From JAFDVL01 sp043775925 (GTDB taxonomy: Bacteria; Acidobacteriota; Blastocatellia; RBC074): a stretch of 36,243 nucleotides of DNA. The stretch covers positions 1 through 36,243 of the forward strand of contig JAYVRW010000002.1 in assembly GCA_043775925.1 (NCBI GenBank), written 5' to 3'. A program made the translations under genes and the position numbers. Shown here in pieces: positions 1-9,140 of this stretch. How positions within the stretch are numbered: the stretch's first letter is position 1; each line of letters starts with the position of its first letter. The notes beneath the pieces were generated by a model, which was not told the DNA's origin, made no database searches, and was given only the letters and a program-made list of their open reading frames with translations.

Positions 1-2
1 AA

Positions 3-3000
3 TTACTCCCGCGTCACCACTTCATCCAAATTCAAAATCGTGCTCACGACCATCGTCCACGCCGCTAATTCCGAAGCATCAATTTTTGCATCATACGGAG
101 CTGCTCCGACTTTCAATAATTGCTCGGCAGCCTTGCGATTCGCACTAAAATTCTCAGTCTGCTGCGTCAATAATCCGCGCAACAAATTCACTTCCTGCAA
201 GCTCGGTTGGCGAGCAGTCACCTGACGAAAGGCAAAGGTAATTCGTGCATTAAAATCCTTATTATTCAACAATGTTTTTTGCGCCAGCACTCGCGCCGCT
301 TCGATGTAGGTTGGATCATTCAGGGTGATCAACGCCTGCAACGGCGTATTCGTCACAGGTCGGCGGACGACGCATTTCTCACGATCCGGTGCGTCAAACG
401 TAGACATCGCGGCAGGCGGCACGGTTCGTTTCCAGAAGGAATACATGCTGCGGCGGTATAAATCTTTGCCGGTGCTTGGCACGTAGGTTTGCGCCGTGAA
501 GCCATCACCAAACGCCATCTCTTCCCACAATCCCGGCGGTTGATACGGGAAAACGCTCTTGCCGCCAATGGCAGGATTCATCAAACCGCTCGCCATCAAA
601 GCCGTATCGCGGATGACTTCGCCTTGTAATCGGTAACGCGCTCCGCGAGCCAGCAAACGATTTTCAGGGTCTTTCTCTCGCAGCTCAGGCGTTGTTTTTG
701 ATGATTGACGGTAAGTTGCTGAAGTGACAATTAGACGAAGCAGCGCTTTGGCGCTCCAGTTCGCAGTTGGCAGTTCGCGGTTCGCAGTTTTTTCCTGAGT
801 ACTCTGCGAACTGCGATCTACAAGCTGTGAACTGCCTTCCCGCGAACTGCGAACTTCAGGCTGCGAACTTCCCTCACGGAACGTGACTGCCAGCCAATCT
901 AATAATTCAGCATTCACAGGCGGCTCGCCCTGCGATCCAAAGTCTTCTGAAGTCTTCACGATGCCAAGTCCAAAAAATAATTGCCAGAAGCGGTTGACGG
1001 CTACGCGGGCGGTGAGCGGATGCGAAGGATCAACTAACCAATTCGCCAGATCAAGCCGATTGGGAATTTTATTTTTAGATTTAAGCACAGGGAGAACGGC
1101 TAACACTCCGGGCGTAACTTTTTCAGTTTTATTGCGATAATCGCCGCGTCCCAGAATAAAAGTCTCGCGCGGTTTCTCCATTTCGCTCATCACCATCGTA
1201 GTGACGATTTGCTTGTCGAGCGCGGCCTTTTCTTTCTTGAGATTATTCAGCGCGGCAAATTCTGACTTCAAATTTTCCGGCGCAGCATAAGTCAAAAAAT
1301 AATTTCGGACGGATTCTTTTTCGTCTTTGGAAAGCTGTCCATAAACTCCAGATAAATAAGTTTGTACGGGATAGTGAATCGCCAGATGCACAATTTCCTG
1401 ATTGCTCAGGACGCGATTATAAAACCGTAAATCATCAATGACGCCGTTGAAGGGTCTGCCAAAAGCTTTGTTCCCGATTTGTAAATCAGCTTTGTTTCCG
1501 AATGATCCATTCAAATTATCTTTGATAATTTCCAGCTCCATCACCTTTTCATCAAGGAATACTTTGACGCCCGCCGCTTTGCCTGAACCGTCGTAAGTAA
1601 TAGTGATTAAGCCGCGATCTACGATGTTGACAACCGAGCGAGTTTTGACTTCGAGAGCGCTGTCTTTATTGGCTGCAAAGCGGATCGTCATTTTTGCGGC
1701 GCGACGCTGAATTCCGACTAACTGCCATTCATCCATCGTGACTTCAAAGCCCTGCCGATGCTCAGGATTATCAAGTTTTTGAAAGACAGTGATGGGCAGG
1801 TTTTTGCTGGCGCGATACCATCCGGTGATGGTAAATGGAGCGGTATTTTCTTTGGCGACGAAGTTGCCAAAAGTGACTTGCGTATCGCCATCAAAGCTGG
1901 CTCCGCGTCCAATTTTTCCGGCGGGAAAATCAGGATTACCTTGCAATCTTCGTGCGTGCAAATAGTGTCCCGAAGCATCGCTCAACGATCCATCAAATTC
2001 GTAATGCGCCATCAATCCTTCACGAGGAGCCACTGCAACTGTTCCGATAAATTGCTTTGCCCAGGCTTCCTGATCGGGCGCAATCATTTTTTCATCAAGC
2101 AATTTTTCTTTGGCTTTGATCGTGGCAGTCAGCGTGTCCTGTCTGGATTTTTGCTCAGCGGTTGGCAGGGCTAAAAATGGTTTCGCGTTGCCGTCGCGCC
2201 CATCCAATCCAACTTCAGGCACGGAATTAAAAAACGCCGCGAACTGATAAAATTCTTTGTGAGAAATTGGGTCATACTTATGCGTATGACAACGCGCACA
2301 GCCCATCGTTAAGCCCATAAATGCGTTTGAAGTCGTTTCGACGCGATCAATAACGTACTCTGTTTGGTACTCTTCAGGAATCGCTCCGCCTTCAAAATTG
2401 ATCATGTGATTGCGATTAAACCCTGAGCCGATTTTTTGATCCAGTGTCGCGTTCGGTAATAAATCTCCGGCGAGCTGTTCGACGATAAATTGATCGTAAG
2501 GCTTGTTATCATTGAACGATTTAATGACCCAATCGCGCCAGGGATACATTTCACGCTGCGAATCAATATGAAATCCATGCGTGTCGGCGTACCGCGCAAT
2601 GTCCATCCAATACATAGCAAAACGTTCGCCGTAACGCGGGCTGCTGAGCAAACGATCTACCACTTTTTCGTAGGCGCTGGGAGATTTGTCATTAAGAAAA
2701 TCGTCTACTTCAGTGGGAGTCGGGGGCAGTCCCGTCAAGTCATAACTCAAGCGGCGAATTAAAGTCGTCTTGTCAGCTTCCGGCGAAGGTTTCAAGTTTT
2801 CTTTTTCAAGTCGCGCCAAAATAAAATTATCAATTGGATTGCGCACCCAGGCTGAATTATTAACGGTTGGAATTTCGGATCGCTTCGGAGCCGTGAACGC
2901 CCAATGTTCATTCCACTTTGCGCCTTCTTCGATCCAACGTTTGAAGGTATCAATTTGCTGCGGCGTCAGCTTATGACCACTTTCCGGCGGAGGCATCATC

Positions 3001-3296
3001 GTACTCGGATTCGTACTCGTAACGCGCTTCATCAAACGCGAATTCACGGCATCCCCTGCGATGATGACTCCGGTTTTGGAGAACGCACCTTCTTTCGTAT
3101 CAAAGCGCAATTTCGCCATCCGCTGCTGGTCGTCAGGCCCGTGACAGCTAAAGCAATTATCAGAAAGAATCGGACGAATTTCACGATTGAAATCAATTGG
3201 CTTCTGAGCAGAAACTGATTCTTGCGAAACAAAAATCAAGCCTGCGATTGTTGCCACAAATGTAAGTGAAATAATTATTCGAAGTGAGTTTCTCAT
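3..3296 (-). CDS. Secreted PSCyt1-DUF1549-LamG-DUF1553 protein (planctomycete-type cytochrome family)
   Basis: A 1097-residue protein with an N-terminal signal peptide (about residues 1-30, ending VSA-Q), so it is exported. A planctomycete-type cytochrome C domain follows, with a heme-binding-like CFSCH at residues 48-52. Next come a DUF1549 domain (from about residue 150, with a second CARCH motif near TMGCARCHTHKYDP), a LamG/concanavalin-like module (about 430-570) and a C-terminal DUF1553 domain (from about 690). This architecture is known from large paralogous families in Planctomycetota, Verrucomicrobiota and Acidobacteriota, often beside DUF1501 proteins and suspected to act on polysaccharides; the biochemical role is unproven. 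The stop codon lies at the very edge of the window, so any DUF1501 partner would lie outside. About 40 residues of S/R/E/Q-rich sequence between TFRE and NWSAKALLRL interrupt the DUF1553 domain and match a repeat insertion. Family assignment is confident; function is not. Confidence 0.9.
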   Translation of the reverse strand: MRNSLRIIISLTFVATIAGLIFVSQESVSAQKPIDFNREIRPILSDNCFSCHGPDDQQRMAKLRFDTKEGAFSKTGVIIAGDAVNSRLMKRVTSTNPSTMMPPPESGHKLTPQQIDTFKRWIEEGAKWNEHWAFTAPKRSEIPTVNNSAWVRNPIDNFILARLEKENLKPSPEADKTTLIRRLSYDLTGLPPTPTEVDDFLNDKSPSAYEKVVDRLLSSPRYGERFAMYWMDIARYADTHGFHIDSQREMYPWRDWVIKSFNDNKPYDQFIVEQLAGDLLPNATLDQKIGSGFNRNHMINFEGGAIPEEYQTEYVIDRVETTSNAFMGLTMGCARCHTHKYDPISHKEFYQFAAFFNSVPEVGLDGRDGNAKPFLALPTAEQKSRQDTLTATIKAKEKLLDEKMIAPDQEAWAKQFIGTVAVAPREGLMAHYEFDGSLSDASGHYLHARRLQGNPDFPAGKIGRGASFDGDTQVTFGNFVAKENTAPFTITGWYRASKNLPITVFQKLDNPEHRQGFEVTMDEWQLVGIQRRAAKMTIRFAANKDSALEVKTRSVVNIVDRGLITITYDGSGKAAGVKVFLDEKVMELEIIKDNLNGSFGNKADLQIGNKAFGRPFNGVIDDLRFYNRVLSNQEIVHLAIHYPVQTYLSGVYGQLSKDEKESVRNYFLTYAAPENLKSEFAALNNLKKEKAALDKQIVTTMVMSEMEKPRETFILGRGDYRNKTEKVTPGVLAVLPVLKSKNKIPNRLDLANWLVDPSHPLTARVAVNRFWQLFFGLGIVKTSEDFGSQGEPPVNAELLDWLAVTFREGSSQPEVRSSREGSSQLVDRSSQSTQEKTANRELPTANWSAKALLRLIVTSATYRQSSKTTPELREKDPENRLLARGARYRLQGEVIRDTALMASGLMNPAIGGKSVFPYQPPGLWEEMAFGDGFTAQTYVPSTGKDLYRRSMYSFWKRTVPPAAMSTFDAPDREKCVVRRPVTNTPLQALITLNDPTYIEAARVLAQKTLLNNKDFNARITFAFRQVTARQPSLQEVNLLRGLLTQQTENFSANRKAAEQLLKVGAAPYDAKIDASELAAWTMVVSTILNLDEVVTRE
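757..873. repeat. Short-word palindromic repeat inside the DUF1553 coding sequence
   Basis: This stretch consists of repeats of the word GCAGTTCGC on one side and its complement GCGAACTGC on the other (roughly 757-790 against 804-873), separated by a short T-rich spacer. It is translated in frame as a low-complexity segment (GSSQ, RSSREGSSQ, TANRELPTANW) at about residues 808-848 of the host protein. The flanks TFRE and WSAKALLRLIVTSATYR join up as in ordinary DUF1553 proteins. The design (word-like direct repeats forming a palindrome) resembles the repeats at 29465-29535 and 31246-31288, although the words differ. Confidence 0.7.
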
Positions 3297-3335
3297 AAAT
3301 TTATTGAAGAGATTTCGCGGGTAATTCTCATAAAA

Positions 3336-4259
3336 TTAAATTACTCGATCTAGCAATAACAACACATCACCGCTCTCAAACCGTTTCAAGTTTTCTAAAA
3401 ATTGCTCGACAATGCGGATGAATTCATTGTGATGTCCGCCTGCCGTATGCGGCGTGATGTAGCAATTCGGCAATGTCCACAATTCGTGATCGCTTGGCAA
3501 CGGCTCCGGCGAAGTTACATCTAAATACGCTGCCGACAAATGTCCTGAACGCAAAGCCTCGGCAATCGCGCTCTGATCCGTCGTTGTGCCGCGTCCGATG
3601 CTGTAATAAATTGCACCGCGCCGCATCTGAGAAAACTTCGCGGCGTCCATGTAATTCAACGTCTCTTCGCCGCCAGGCAAAATATTGACGACGTGATCGG
3701 CAGTTGGAAGAAATTCGCTCAGTTCATTTTCAGTGATGGCCTTGACGGCTTCGCTTCCGGTCACGTTGCGACGAACCGCAATCACATTCATCTGAAACGG
3801 AGCCAGCATTTCACACAGCCGCTTCGCAATCGCGCCATAACTCAAAAGCAAAACTGTTTGCCCTTTCAGTAACCATGTATCTTTGCGCTCTTCCCATTGC
3901 TTCCATTCACGCGAACCGGATTGATTCAAAGTCGCTTGCGGAATTCGCCGCGAGAGTGACAACATCATCGTCAGCGCATGTTGTGCGCAGGGTTCTAAAT
4001 AAATATTTGAACTGTTACTGACTACGATGCCGCGCTCATTGAGCCACACGCGAACGTCCGGTTTATCGAAACTGTCATAGCCAGCCGATGCCATCTGCAC
4101 CCATTTTACGTTGGGTGACTGACGTACTTGTTCGGGAGGAAGAATCCCGACAACAATGTCAGCTTCGTTAATATCTTCAGTGATTTGGTGTGCGCCAAGT
4201 CCCGCGTACAGGACATCAAGTGCCGGGGTTGGAAAATTGAAGCATTGATAAATTTTCAT
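3336..4259 (-). CDS. D-isomer-specific 2-hydroxyacid dehydrogenase
   Basis: A 307-residue NAD(P)-dependent dehydrogenase of the D-2-hydroxyacid family (glyoxylate/hydroxypyruvate reductase-like). It has the expected catalytic triad: Arg in SIGRGTTTDQ, Glu in SPEPLP and His in ITPHTAGG. The nucleotide-binding loop reads LLSYGAIAKRL, a degenerate form of GxGxxG, so cofactor preference is uncertain. I chose the ATG at 4259 (MKIYQCF); the reading frame also opens 10 codons earlier at a GTG, but homologues start close to MKIY. It is transcribed away from the sugar-acid genes that start at 4346 and shares their upstream region, which suggests a linked role in reducing a 2-oxo acid. The substrate is not identifiable. 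Confidence 0.85.
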   Translation of the reverse strand: MKIYQCFNFPTPALDVLYAGLGAHQITEDINEADIVVGILPPEQVRQSPNVKWVQMASAGYDSFDKPDVRVWLNERGIVVSNSSNIYLEPCAQHALTMMLSLSRRIPQATLNQSGSREWKQWEERKDTWLLKGQTVLLLSYGAIAKRLCEMLAPFQMNVIAVRRNVTGSEAVKAITENELSEFLPTADHVVNILPGGEETLNYMDAAKFSQMRRGAIYYSIGRGTTTDQSAIAEALRSGHLSAAYLDVTSPEPLPSDHELWTLPNCYITPHTAGGHHNEFIRIVEQFLENLKRFESGDVLLLLDRVI

Positions 4260-4270
4260 AGTAATTAAAT

Positions 4271-4299
4271 TTGCAGCAATGAACGTCACCGCGTAAGAT
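4271..4299 (+). promoter_or_regulatory. Candidate sigma70-type promoter for the sugar-acid gene group
   Basis: A -35-like TTGCAG (4271-4276) and a -10-like TAAGAT (4294-4299) are separated by 17 bp, in the gap between divergent genes. The downstream gene has the ribosome binding site GAGGATAA just before its ATG at 4346. The same TAAGAT -10 appears in the candidate promoters at 19136-19163 and 34275-34303. Confidence 0.4.
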
Positions 4300-4345
4300 G
4301 AACTCTGTAATTTTGTCTTACCAATTCAATCATAAGCGAGGATAA

Positions 4346-5275
4346 ATGAAAACTTCTTCCGTCACACTTGAGGATTTACAGGGCGTATTTCCCGTTCCAC
4401 CGTTAGCGCGAAAAAATACTCCGAAGCGCGAACTTGACTTAGATCAGAACGAAAGCGTTGTCCGCCATCTGGCCAATGGAGGGATGACCAGATTCCTTTA
4501 CGGCGGTAATGCTTTTCTTTATCACATGACACTGGCGGAATACGAACAGATGCTCGACTGGTTCACAGGATTTGCCGATAATCTTTGGGCGATTCCCAGT
4601 CTGGGGCCTTCCTACGGACGTTCGATGGATCAGGCATTAATTTTAAAACGCTACAAATTCCCTGCCGTGATGCACCTTCCGTGCAACGATCCACGCGATG
4701 CCGCAGGCCTGGAACAAGGCTTACGTGAAATTCATGAAGCGTCACAAACTCCATTAATTTTATATCTCAAAGAAGAAAATAATTTTGGAGCCGACAAGGA
4801 AAAAGGTCTTGATGTCGTAGCGAAATTAGTGGAGGAAGGAATCTGCGTCGCCATTAAATATGCAGTCGTCCGCGATAATCCGAAAGAGGATGCGTACCTC
4901 GAATCACTGCTCAAAAGAGTAGATATTACTCGTATTGTCAGCGGCATCGGCGAACGTCCCGCCATTATTCACATGCGCGATTGGAACATGCCGGGATTCA
5001 CCACCGGATCGGGCTGCATCGCGCCAACGCAAACGAATGCCCTGTTCGCAGCACTTGTGAATAAAGAATATGAAGCGGCGGAAGTGATTCGCGCCAAATT
5101 TATTCCGCTGGAAGATTTGCGCGATGCGTGGAGTCCGGCAAAAGTTTTGCATCACGCGTCAGCACTGTGCGGAATTTCCAATACTGGGGCTTTGCCACCC
5201 TTTCTTTCCGCGCTCTCGGCTGAGCAATGTGAACAGATCGCTCCAGTGGCAAAAGCACTACTCGCAGCGAATTAA
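4346..5275 (+). CDS. DapA/NanA-superfamily (dihydrodipicolinate synthase-like) protein
   Basis: A 309-residue TIM-barrel protein of the dihydrodipicolinate synthase/N-acetylneuraminate lyase superfamily, whose members form a Schiff base between a lysine and a 2-oxo acid. The candidate Schiff-base lysine is K171 in VAIKYAVV and the candidate tyrosine is Y140 in LILYLKEEN. The classical GTTGE and YNxP motifs are not conserved, so this is a divergent branch and not a housekeeping DapA. Spacing to the downstream MFS gene is about 100 bp and filled by a palindromic element. With the nearby IlvD/EDD dehydratase it may be an aldolase or dehydratase acting on a 2-keto-3-deoxy sugar acid; that role is inferred from context. 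Confidence 0.75.
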   Translation: MKTSSVTLEDLQGVFPVPPLARKNTPKRELDLDQNESVVRHLANGGMTRFLYGGNAFLYHMTLAEYEQMLDWFTGFADNLWAIPSLGPSYGRSMDQALILKRYKFPAVMHLPCNDPRDAAGLEQGLREIHEASQTPLILYLKEENNFGADKEKGLDVVAKLVEEGICVAIKYAVVRDNPKEDAYLESLLKRVDITRIVSGIGERPAIIHMRDWNMPGFTTGSGCIAPTQTNALFAALVNKEYEAAEVIRAKFIPLEDLRDAWSPAKVLHHASALCGISNTGALPPFLSALSAEQCEQIAPVAKALLAAN

Positions 5276-5278
5276 CAA

Positions 5279-5350
5279 TGCAGAAGCCCGCACATAGTAA
5301 GGGCGCTGTTTGTGAATTACTGACGCCCTTACTACGTGCGGGCTTCTGCA
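5279..5350. repeat. Palindromic 'GCAGAAGCCCG' element, copy 1
   Basis: Two 27-bp arms (5279-5305 and 5324-5350) pair with a single mismatch and enclose an 18-bp loop. The outer ends read GCAGAAGCCCGC and GCGGGCTTCTGC. It starts four bases after the stop codon of the preceding gene. The same ends recur at 22709-22797 and 35388-35474, which shows a dispersed family. It could also work as a hairpin between the DapA-like gene and the MFS gene. Confidence 0.85.
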
Positions 5351-5378
5351 AAATAAAAAATCCACCAACTATCCACCT

Positions 5379-6695
5379 ATGCAAAACCCAACTCTCGCCC
5401 CCTCAACTGTCGCTGAACGTGCGCGCAAGCGTGTCACTTGGCGCCTACTCCCCTATTTATTACTGCTGTATTTGATCGCGTATATTGATCGTACCAACAT
5501 CAGCGTTGCCAAGTTGCAGATGACCGGGGAACTGAATTTTACCGATCAGATTATTGGACTCGGTTCGGGAATATTTTTTCTCGGATATTTCCTGCTCGAA
5601 ATTCCCGGCACTATCATCGTCGAACGTTGGAGTGCGCGAAAGTGGATTGCCCGCATCATGATTTCGTGGGGATTCGTCGCCACACTCATGGGATTTATTG
5701 GGATGTGGCCACTGAATTATTTATCCAACACGCAACAGTTTTACTGGTTGAGATTTATTCTGGGATTAGCCGAAGCTGGTTTTTTCCCCGGAGTCGTTGT
5801 TTATTTATCACATTGGTTTCAATCGGAAGATCGCGCCAAAGCCAAAGCCAAATTCATGATCGGCATTCCGCTGGCTTCCATCATCGGAGTTCCACTTTCA
5901 CGATTCATCATGGAGAATGTTCACTGGTACAGCTTGTCTGGCTGGCGTTGGGTCTTCATCCTCGAAGGAATCCCTTCTGTGATACTTGGAGTCATCACTC
6001 TCTTTTACTTAACAGATAAACCCCAGCAGGCGAAATGGCTGCCGGACGATGAGAAAAAATGGCTGGTTGACGAACTTGAGCGGGAGCGATTAACGAAAGA
6101 AGCTGAAGGCAAAGCCAGTATGTGGGTAGGCTTTAAGCACCCGCAAATTATCCTGCTCGTCGTGATCTATTTTTTCGCCGTCACCAGCAACTACGGTTAC
6201 ACATTTTTCTTTCCCACTGTCGTTGAGAAAATGAAAGGATTGTCTACGCTATCGAAGACAATTGTCACAACTCTTCCCTATATCTTTACCCTGATTGGAA
6301 TGCTCATCAACGGAGCGTCAACCCGTAAAACTGGTGTCACGCGCTGGCACATTGCAATTCCTATCTCATTCATCGGGATTGGTTTAATATTAAGTATTCT
6401 GGCGGGAGATTTTGTCGCCGTAGCGATTGCATTTTATTGCTTAGCGGGAGCCGGATATACCTATCACCCCACATTCTGGTCGCTCCCATCGAAATTCTTA
6501 ACCGGAGCGGCGGCGGCGGCGTCTGTCGGATTAATCAACTCGGTTGGAAACCTGGGTGGGTTTCTCGGACCATCCGTCTTTGGCTACCTGAACGACAAGA
6601 CCGGAGGTCATCAGGCAGGCATGTGGTTCATGGCGGCTTGTGGAATAATTGCCGCCGTGCTTGCCTTGTTTATTAAGGTACCAAAGAAGGTTTAG
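5379..6695 (+). CDS. MFS transporter, anion:cation symporter (ACS) family
   Basis: A 438-residue inner-membrane protein with the hydrophobic pattern of a 12-helix major facilitator. The first helix contains YIDRTNISVA, the signature seen in ACS-family (TC 2.A.1.14) importers of organic anions such as hexuronates, glucarate, galactonate and phthalate. A basic/acidic central loop (about residues 215-240, with many K and E) lies between the two six-helix halves. Placed between a DapA-like gene and an IlvD/EDD dehydratase gene, it most likely imports the sugar acid that they degrade. No clear Shine-Dalgarno precedes the ATG. Confidence 0.88.
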   Translation: MQNPTLAPSTVAERARKRVTWRLLPYLLLLYLIAYIDRTNISVAKLQMTGELNFTDQIIGLGSGIFFLGYFLLEIPGTIIVERWSARKWIARIMISWGFVATLMGFIGMWPLNYLSNTQQFYWLRFILGLAEAGFFPGVVVYLSHWFQSEDRAKAKAKFMIGIPLASIIGVPLSRFIMENVHWYSLSGWRWVFILEGIPSVILGVITLFYLTDKPQQAKWLPDDEKKWLVDELERERLTKEAEGKASMWVGFKHPQIILLVVIYFFAVTSNYGYTFFFPTVVEKMKGLSTLSKTIVTTLPYIFTLIGMLINGASTRKTGVTRWHIAIPISFIGIGLILSILAGDFVAVAIAFYCLAGAGYTYHPTFWSLPSKFLTGAAAAASVGLINSVGNLGGFLGPSVFGYLNDKTGGHQAGMWFMAACGIIAAVLALFIKVPKKV

Positions 6696-6723
6696 GAAAC
6701 TATTCAAAATCCTGATATTGCGA

Positions 6724-6757
6724 AACCAGACTTATTCCAAGTAGAATTAGTCTGGTT
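6724..6757 (+). terminator. Hairpin after the MFS gene
   Basis: AACCAGACT (6724-6732) pairs perfectly with AGTCTGGTT (6749-6757), 28 bp after the MFS stop codon. No run of T follows, so it is at best a weak terminator or a stabilising 3' hairpin. The Uma2 gene that follows has its own ribosome binding site (CAGGAG). Confidence 0.4.
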
Positions 6758-6779
6758 CAGAGCAAGACAGGAGTTCATT

Positions 6780-7391
6780 ATGTCAGTCTTACATCCATCA
6801 TCTACATCCGTAAATATTAAATTCGGAGATGTTCCGCTTGACCCGATCTGGCGGCTGCGAGTGGATCAATATCACGAAATGATCCGCACTGGAATTCTCA
6901 CTTCCGACGATCAGGTTGAATTGTTGGAAGGATGGTTAATTCCTAAAATCCCGAAAAATCCCCCACATCGAATTGTCACCAAACTTACGCGCAACGCTCT
7001 TGAAAAAATCATCCCTGATGGATACTACGTTGATTCTCAGGAACCCATTACGCTATCTGACAGCGAACCCGAACCCGATATTGTCATAGTTCGTGGCAAC
7101 ACGCGAGATTATCAGGATTCACATCCTGAAGCCGAAGATGTCTTAGTAGTGATACAGGTTTCTGACTCAACTCTCGATAAAGATCGTGGTGTCAAAAAAC
7201 GAAGCTACGCCAGAGCCGGAATTCCAATTTACTGGATCATCAACTTGATTGATGAGACCTGCGAAGTATATTCCAACCCCGATGATTCAGACTATCAACA
7301 TTGTCAGATTTATAATTCAATCAACGAAGTGCCTGTCATTATTGACGATCAGGAGATCGGACGCCTGAACCTTCAAGCGCTACTTCCATAA
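6780..7391 (+). CDS. Uma2 family (DUF820) protein, possible inactive endonuclease
   Basis: A 203-residue Uma2/DUF820 protein, a restriction-endonuclease-like fold that is amplified in cyanobacteria and several other phyla; its cellular role is unknown. The family pattern is clear: RVDQYHEMIRTGIL, VELLEGWLI, PEPDIVIVRG and YARAGIPIYWIINLID. D100 in EPD fits the first catalytic acid. The second acid, normally Glu in a V-x-E-V-S-D-type motif, is Gln126 here (VVIQVSDST; codon CAG, one base from GAG), so catalysis may be lost. A good AGGAG ribosome binding site precedes the ATG. It sits inside the sugar-acid group with the dehydratase 18 bp downstream, but a functional link is not obvious. Confidence 0.85.
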   Translation: MSVLHPSSTSVNIKFGDVPLDPIWRLRVDQYHEMIRTGILTSDDQVELLEGWLIPKIPKNPPHRIVTKLTRNALEKIIPDGYYVDSQEPITLSDSEPEPDIVIVRGNTRDYQDSHPEAEDVLVVIQVSDSTLDKDRGVKKRSYARAGIPIYWIINLIDETCEVYSNPDDSDYQHCQIYNSINEVPVIIDDQEIGRLNLQALLP

Positions 7392-7409
7392 AAAATACGG
7401 AGAAACAAA

Positions 7410-9137
7410 TTGAAAACCAGAAAGAAGCCTGAAGAATTACGCTCGCATTTGTGGCTGGGCGTCAACGATATGCGCTCGTTCGGACATCGCTCACGTGTGA
7501 AGCAGATGGGCTACGGCGCAGAAGATTACGCGGGCAAACCGGTCATCGCCATCATCAATACGTGGAGCGATCTCAGTCCCTGCCACAGCCACTTTCGTGA
7601 ACGCGCCGAAGAAGTCAAACGCGGCATCTGGCAAGCGGGCGGATTTCCTCTTGAGCTTCCCGCGTTCGCCATCACCGAAGTTTTCATGAAGCCTTCGCCG
7701 ATGATGTACCGCAATTTATTGGCGATGGACACAGAAGAATATTTGCGCAGCCAGCCGATGGACGGCGTAGTGTTAATGGGCGGTTGCGACAAGACTACGC
7801 CGGGATTGTTGATGGGCGCGATCAGCATGAATTTGCCGACCATTTACCTGCCGGCAGGCCCGATGCTACGCGGAAATTGGCAGGGGAAATTTTTAGGCAG
7901 CGGCTCCGATGTCTGGAAATACTGGATGGAAAAACAAGCGGGGACGATCACTGATTGCGAATGGAACGAAATGGAAGACGGCATCGCACGTTCCGCTGGA
8001 CATTGCATGACAATGGGCACGGCTTCGACGATGACTTCGATTACGGAGACACTGGGATTCACATTGCCGGGCGCGGCTTCGATTCCAGCGGTAGATGCCA
8101 ATCATGCGCGAATGGCTACGTCGTGCGGGCGTCGCATCGTCGAAATGGTGTGGGAAGATTTGAAGCCATCCGACATTATCACAATGGCTTCTGTAGAAAA
8201 TGCGATCACTGCCGATATGGCGATTGGCGGCTCGACGAATGCGATCATCCATCTGGTAGCCATGGCGGGACGCGCTGGAATAAAATTACCGCTAACAAAA
8301 TTCGATGAGATTTCTCAGCGCGTGCCATTGATTGCGAACATTCGTCCATCGGGAAAATATTTGATGGAAGATTTTTATTACGCGGGCGGATTGCGTGCCT
8401 GCCTGAATGAAATTCGCAGTTTATTAAATCTTGATGCGATGACTGTGAACGGCAAGACGCTGGGAGAAAATATCGAAGGCGCGAAAGTCCTGCATGAAGA
8501 TGTGATTCGCACCATCAAAAATCCTGTCGTAGAAATTGGTGGAACCGCAGTGCTGACCGGAAATCTCGCTCCCGACGGAGCCGTCATCAAACCGACTGCT
8601 GCTGAAAAACATTTGTGGCAACACACCGGACGCGCTGTAGTGTTCAGTGACTACAATGATTTGAATGCGCGGCTCAATGATGAAAATCTCGACATAGACG
8701 AAACGTGCGTCATCGTGCTGCAAAATGCTGGACCACTCGGAGCGCCTGGCATGCCGGAATGGGGAATGCTGCCGATTCCGAAAAAACTTCTGCAAAAAGG
8801 AATTCGTGACATGGTGCGCATTTCCGATTCACGCATGAGCGGTACTGCGTACGGCGCGTGCGTCCTGCATGTTTCACCGGAATCCTATATCGGTGGGCCG
8901 CTCGCATTAGTCCGTGATGGAGATATGATTGAACTTGATGTGCCAAATCGTAAGCTGAATTTATTGGTCAATGACGAAGAATTAGCGATTAGAAAAGCAG
9001 CGTGGGTCAAACCCGAACCGAAATATCAACGCGGCTACGGCGCATTATTTGCCGACCACGTGACGCAGGCGCACGAAGGCTGTGACTTCGATTTTCTACA
9101 TTCGGGCGCAGCAACGAGCGAACCGGAAATTCATTAA
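7410..9137 (+). CDS. IlvD/EDD family dehydratase, L-arabinonate dehydratase-like
   Basis: A 575-residue dehydratase of the dihydroxyacid/6-phosphogluconate dehydratase family. Such enzymes remove water from a (sugar) acid to give a 2-keto-3-deoxy acid, using an iron-sulfur cluster and Mg2+. Three cysteines sit at 58 (SPCHSH), 126 (GGCDKTTPG) and 199 (AGHCMTMG). As I recall, this spacing is that of the [2Fe-2S] pentonate dehydratases typified by Rhizobium L-arabinonate dehydratase (about 580 residues), so a sugar-acid substrate is more likely than a role in valine synthesis. The C-terminal RISDSRMSGTAYG motif is present. Translation starts at TTG (7410), preceded by CGGAGAAA. The MFS gene upstream and a DapA-like gene downstream support a sugar-acid pathway. 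Confidence 0.87.
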   Translation: MKTRKKPEELRSHLWLGVNDMRSFGHRSRVKQMGYGAEDYAGKPVIAIINTWSDLSPCHSHFRERAEEVKRGIWQAGGFPLELPAFAITEVFMKPSPMMYRNLLAMDTEEYLRSQPMDGVVLMGGCDKTTPGLLMGAISMNLPTIYLPAGPMLRGNWQGKFLGSGSDVWKYWMEKQAGTITDCEWNEMEDGIARSAGHCMTMGTASTMTSITETLGFTLPGAASIPAVDANHARMATSCGRRIVEMVWEDLKPSDIITMASVENAITADMAIGGSTNAIIHLVAMAGRAGIKLPLTKFDEISQRVPLIANIRPSGKYLMEDFYYAGGLRACLNEIRSLLNLDAMTVNGKTLGENIEGAKVLHEDVIRTIKNPVVEIGGTAVLTGNLAPDGAVIKPTAAEKHLWQHTGRAVVFSDYNDLNARLNDENLDIDETCVIVLQNAGPLGAPGMPEWGMLPIPKKLLQKGIRDMVRISDSRMSGTAYGACVLHVSPESYIGGPLALVRDGDMIELDVPNRKLNLLVNDEELAIRKAAWVKPEPKYQRGYGALFADHVTQAHEGCDFDFLHSGAATSEPEIH

Positions 9138-9140
9138 GAA

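Noticed and set aside
7410..9137. Housekeeping IlvD of valine/isoleucine synthesis
   Set aside because: Cysteine spacing, length and neighbours fit the pentonate/sugar-acid dehydratase branch better, and no other ilv genes are near.
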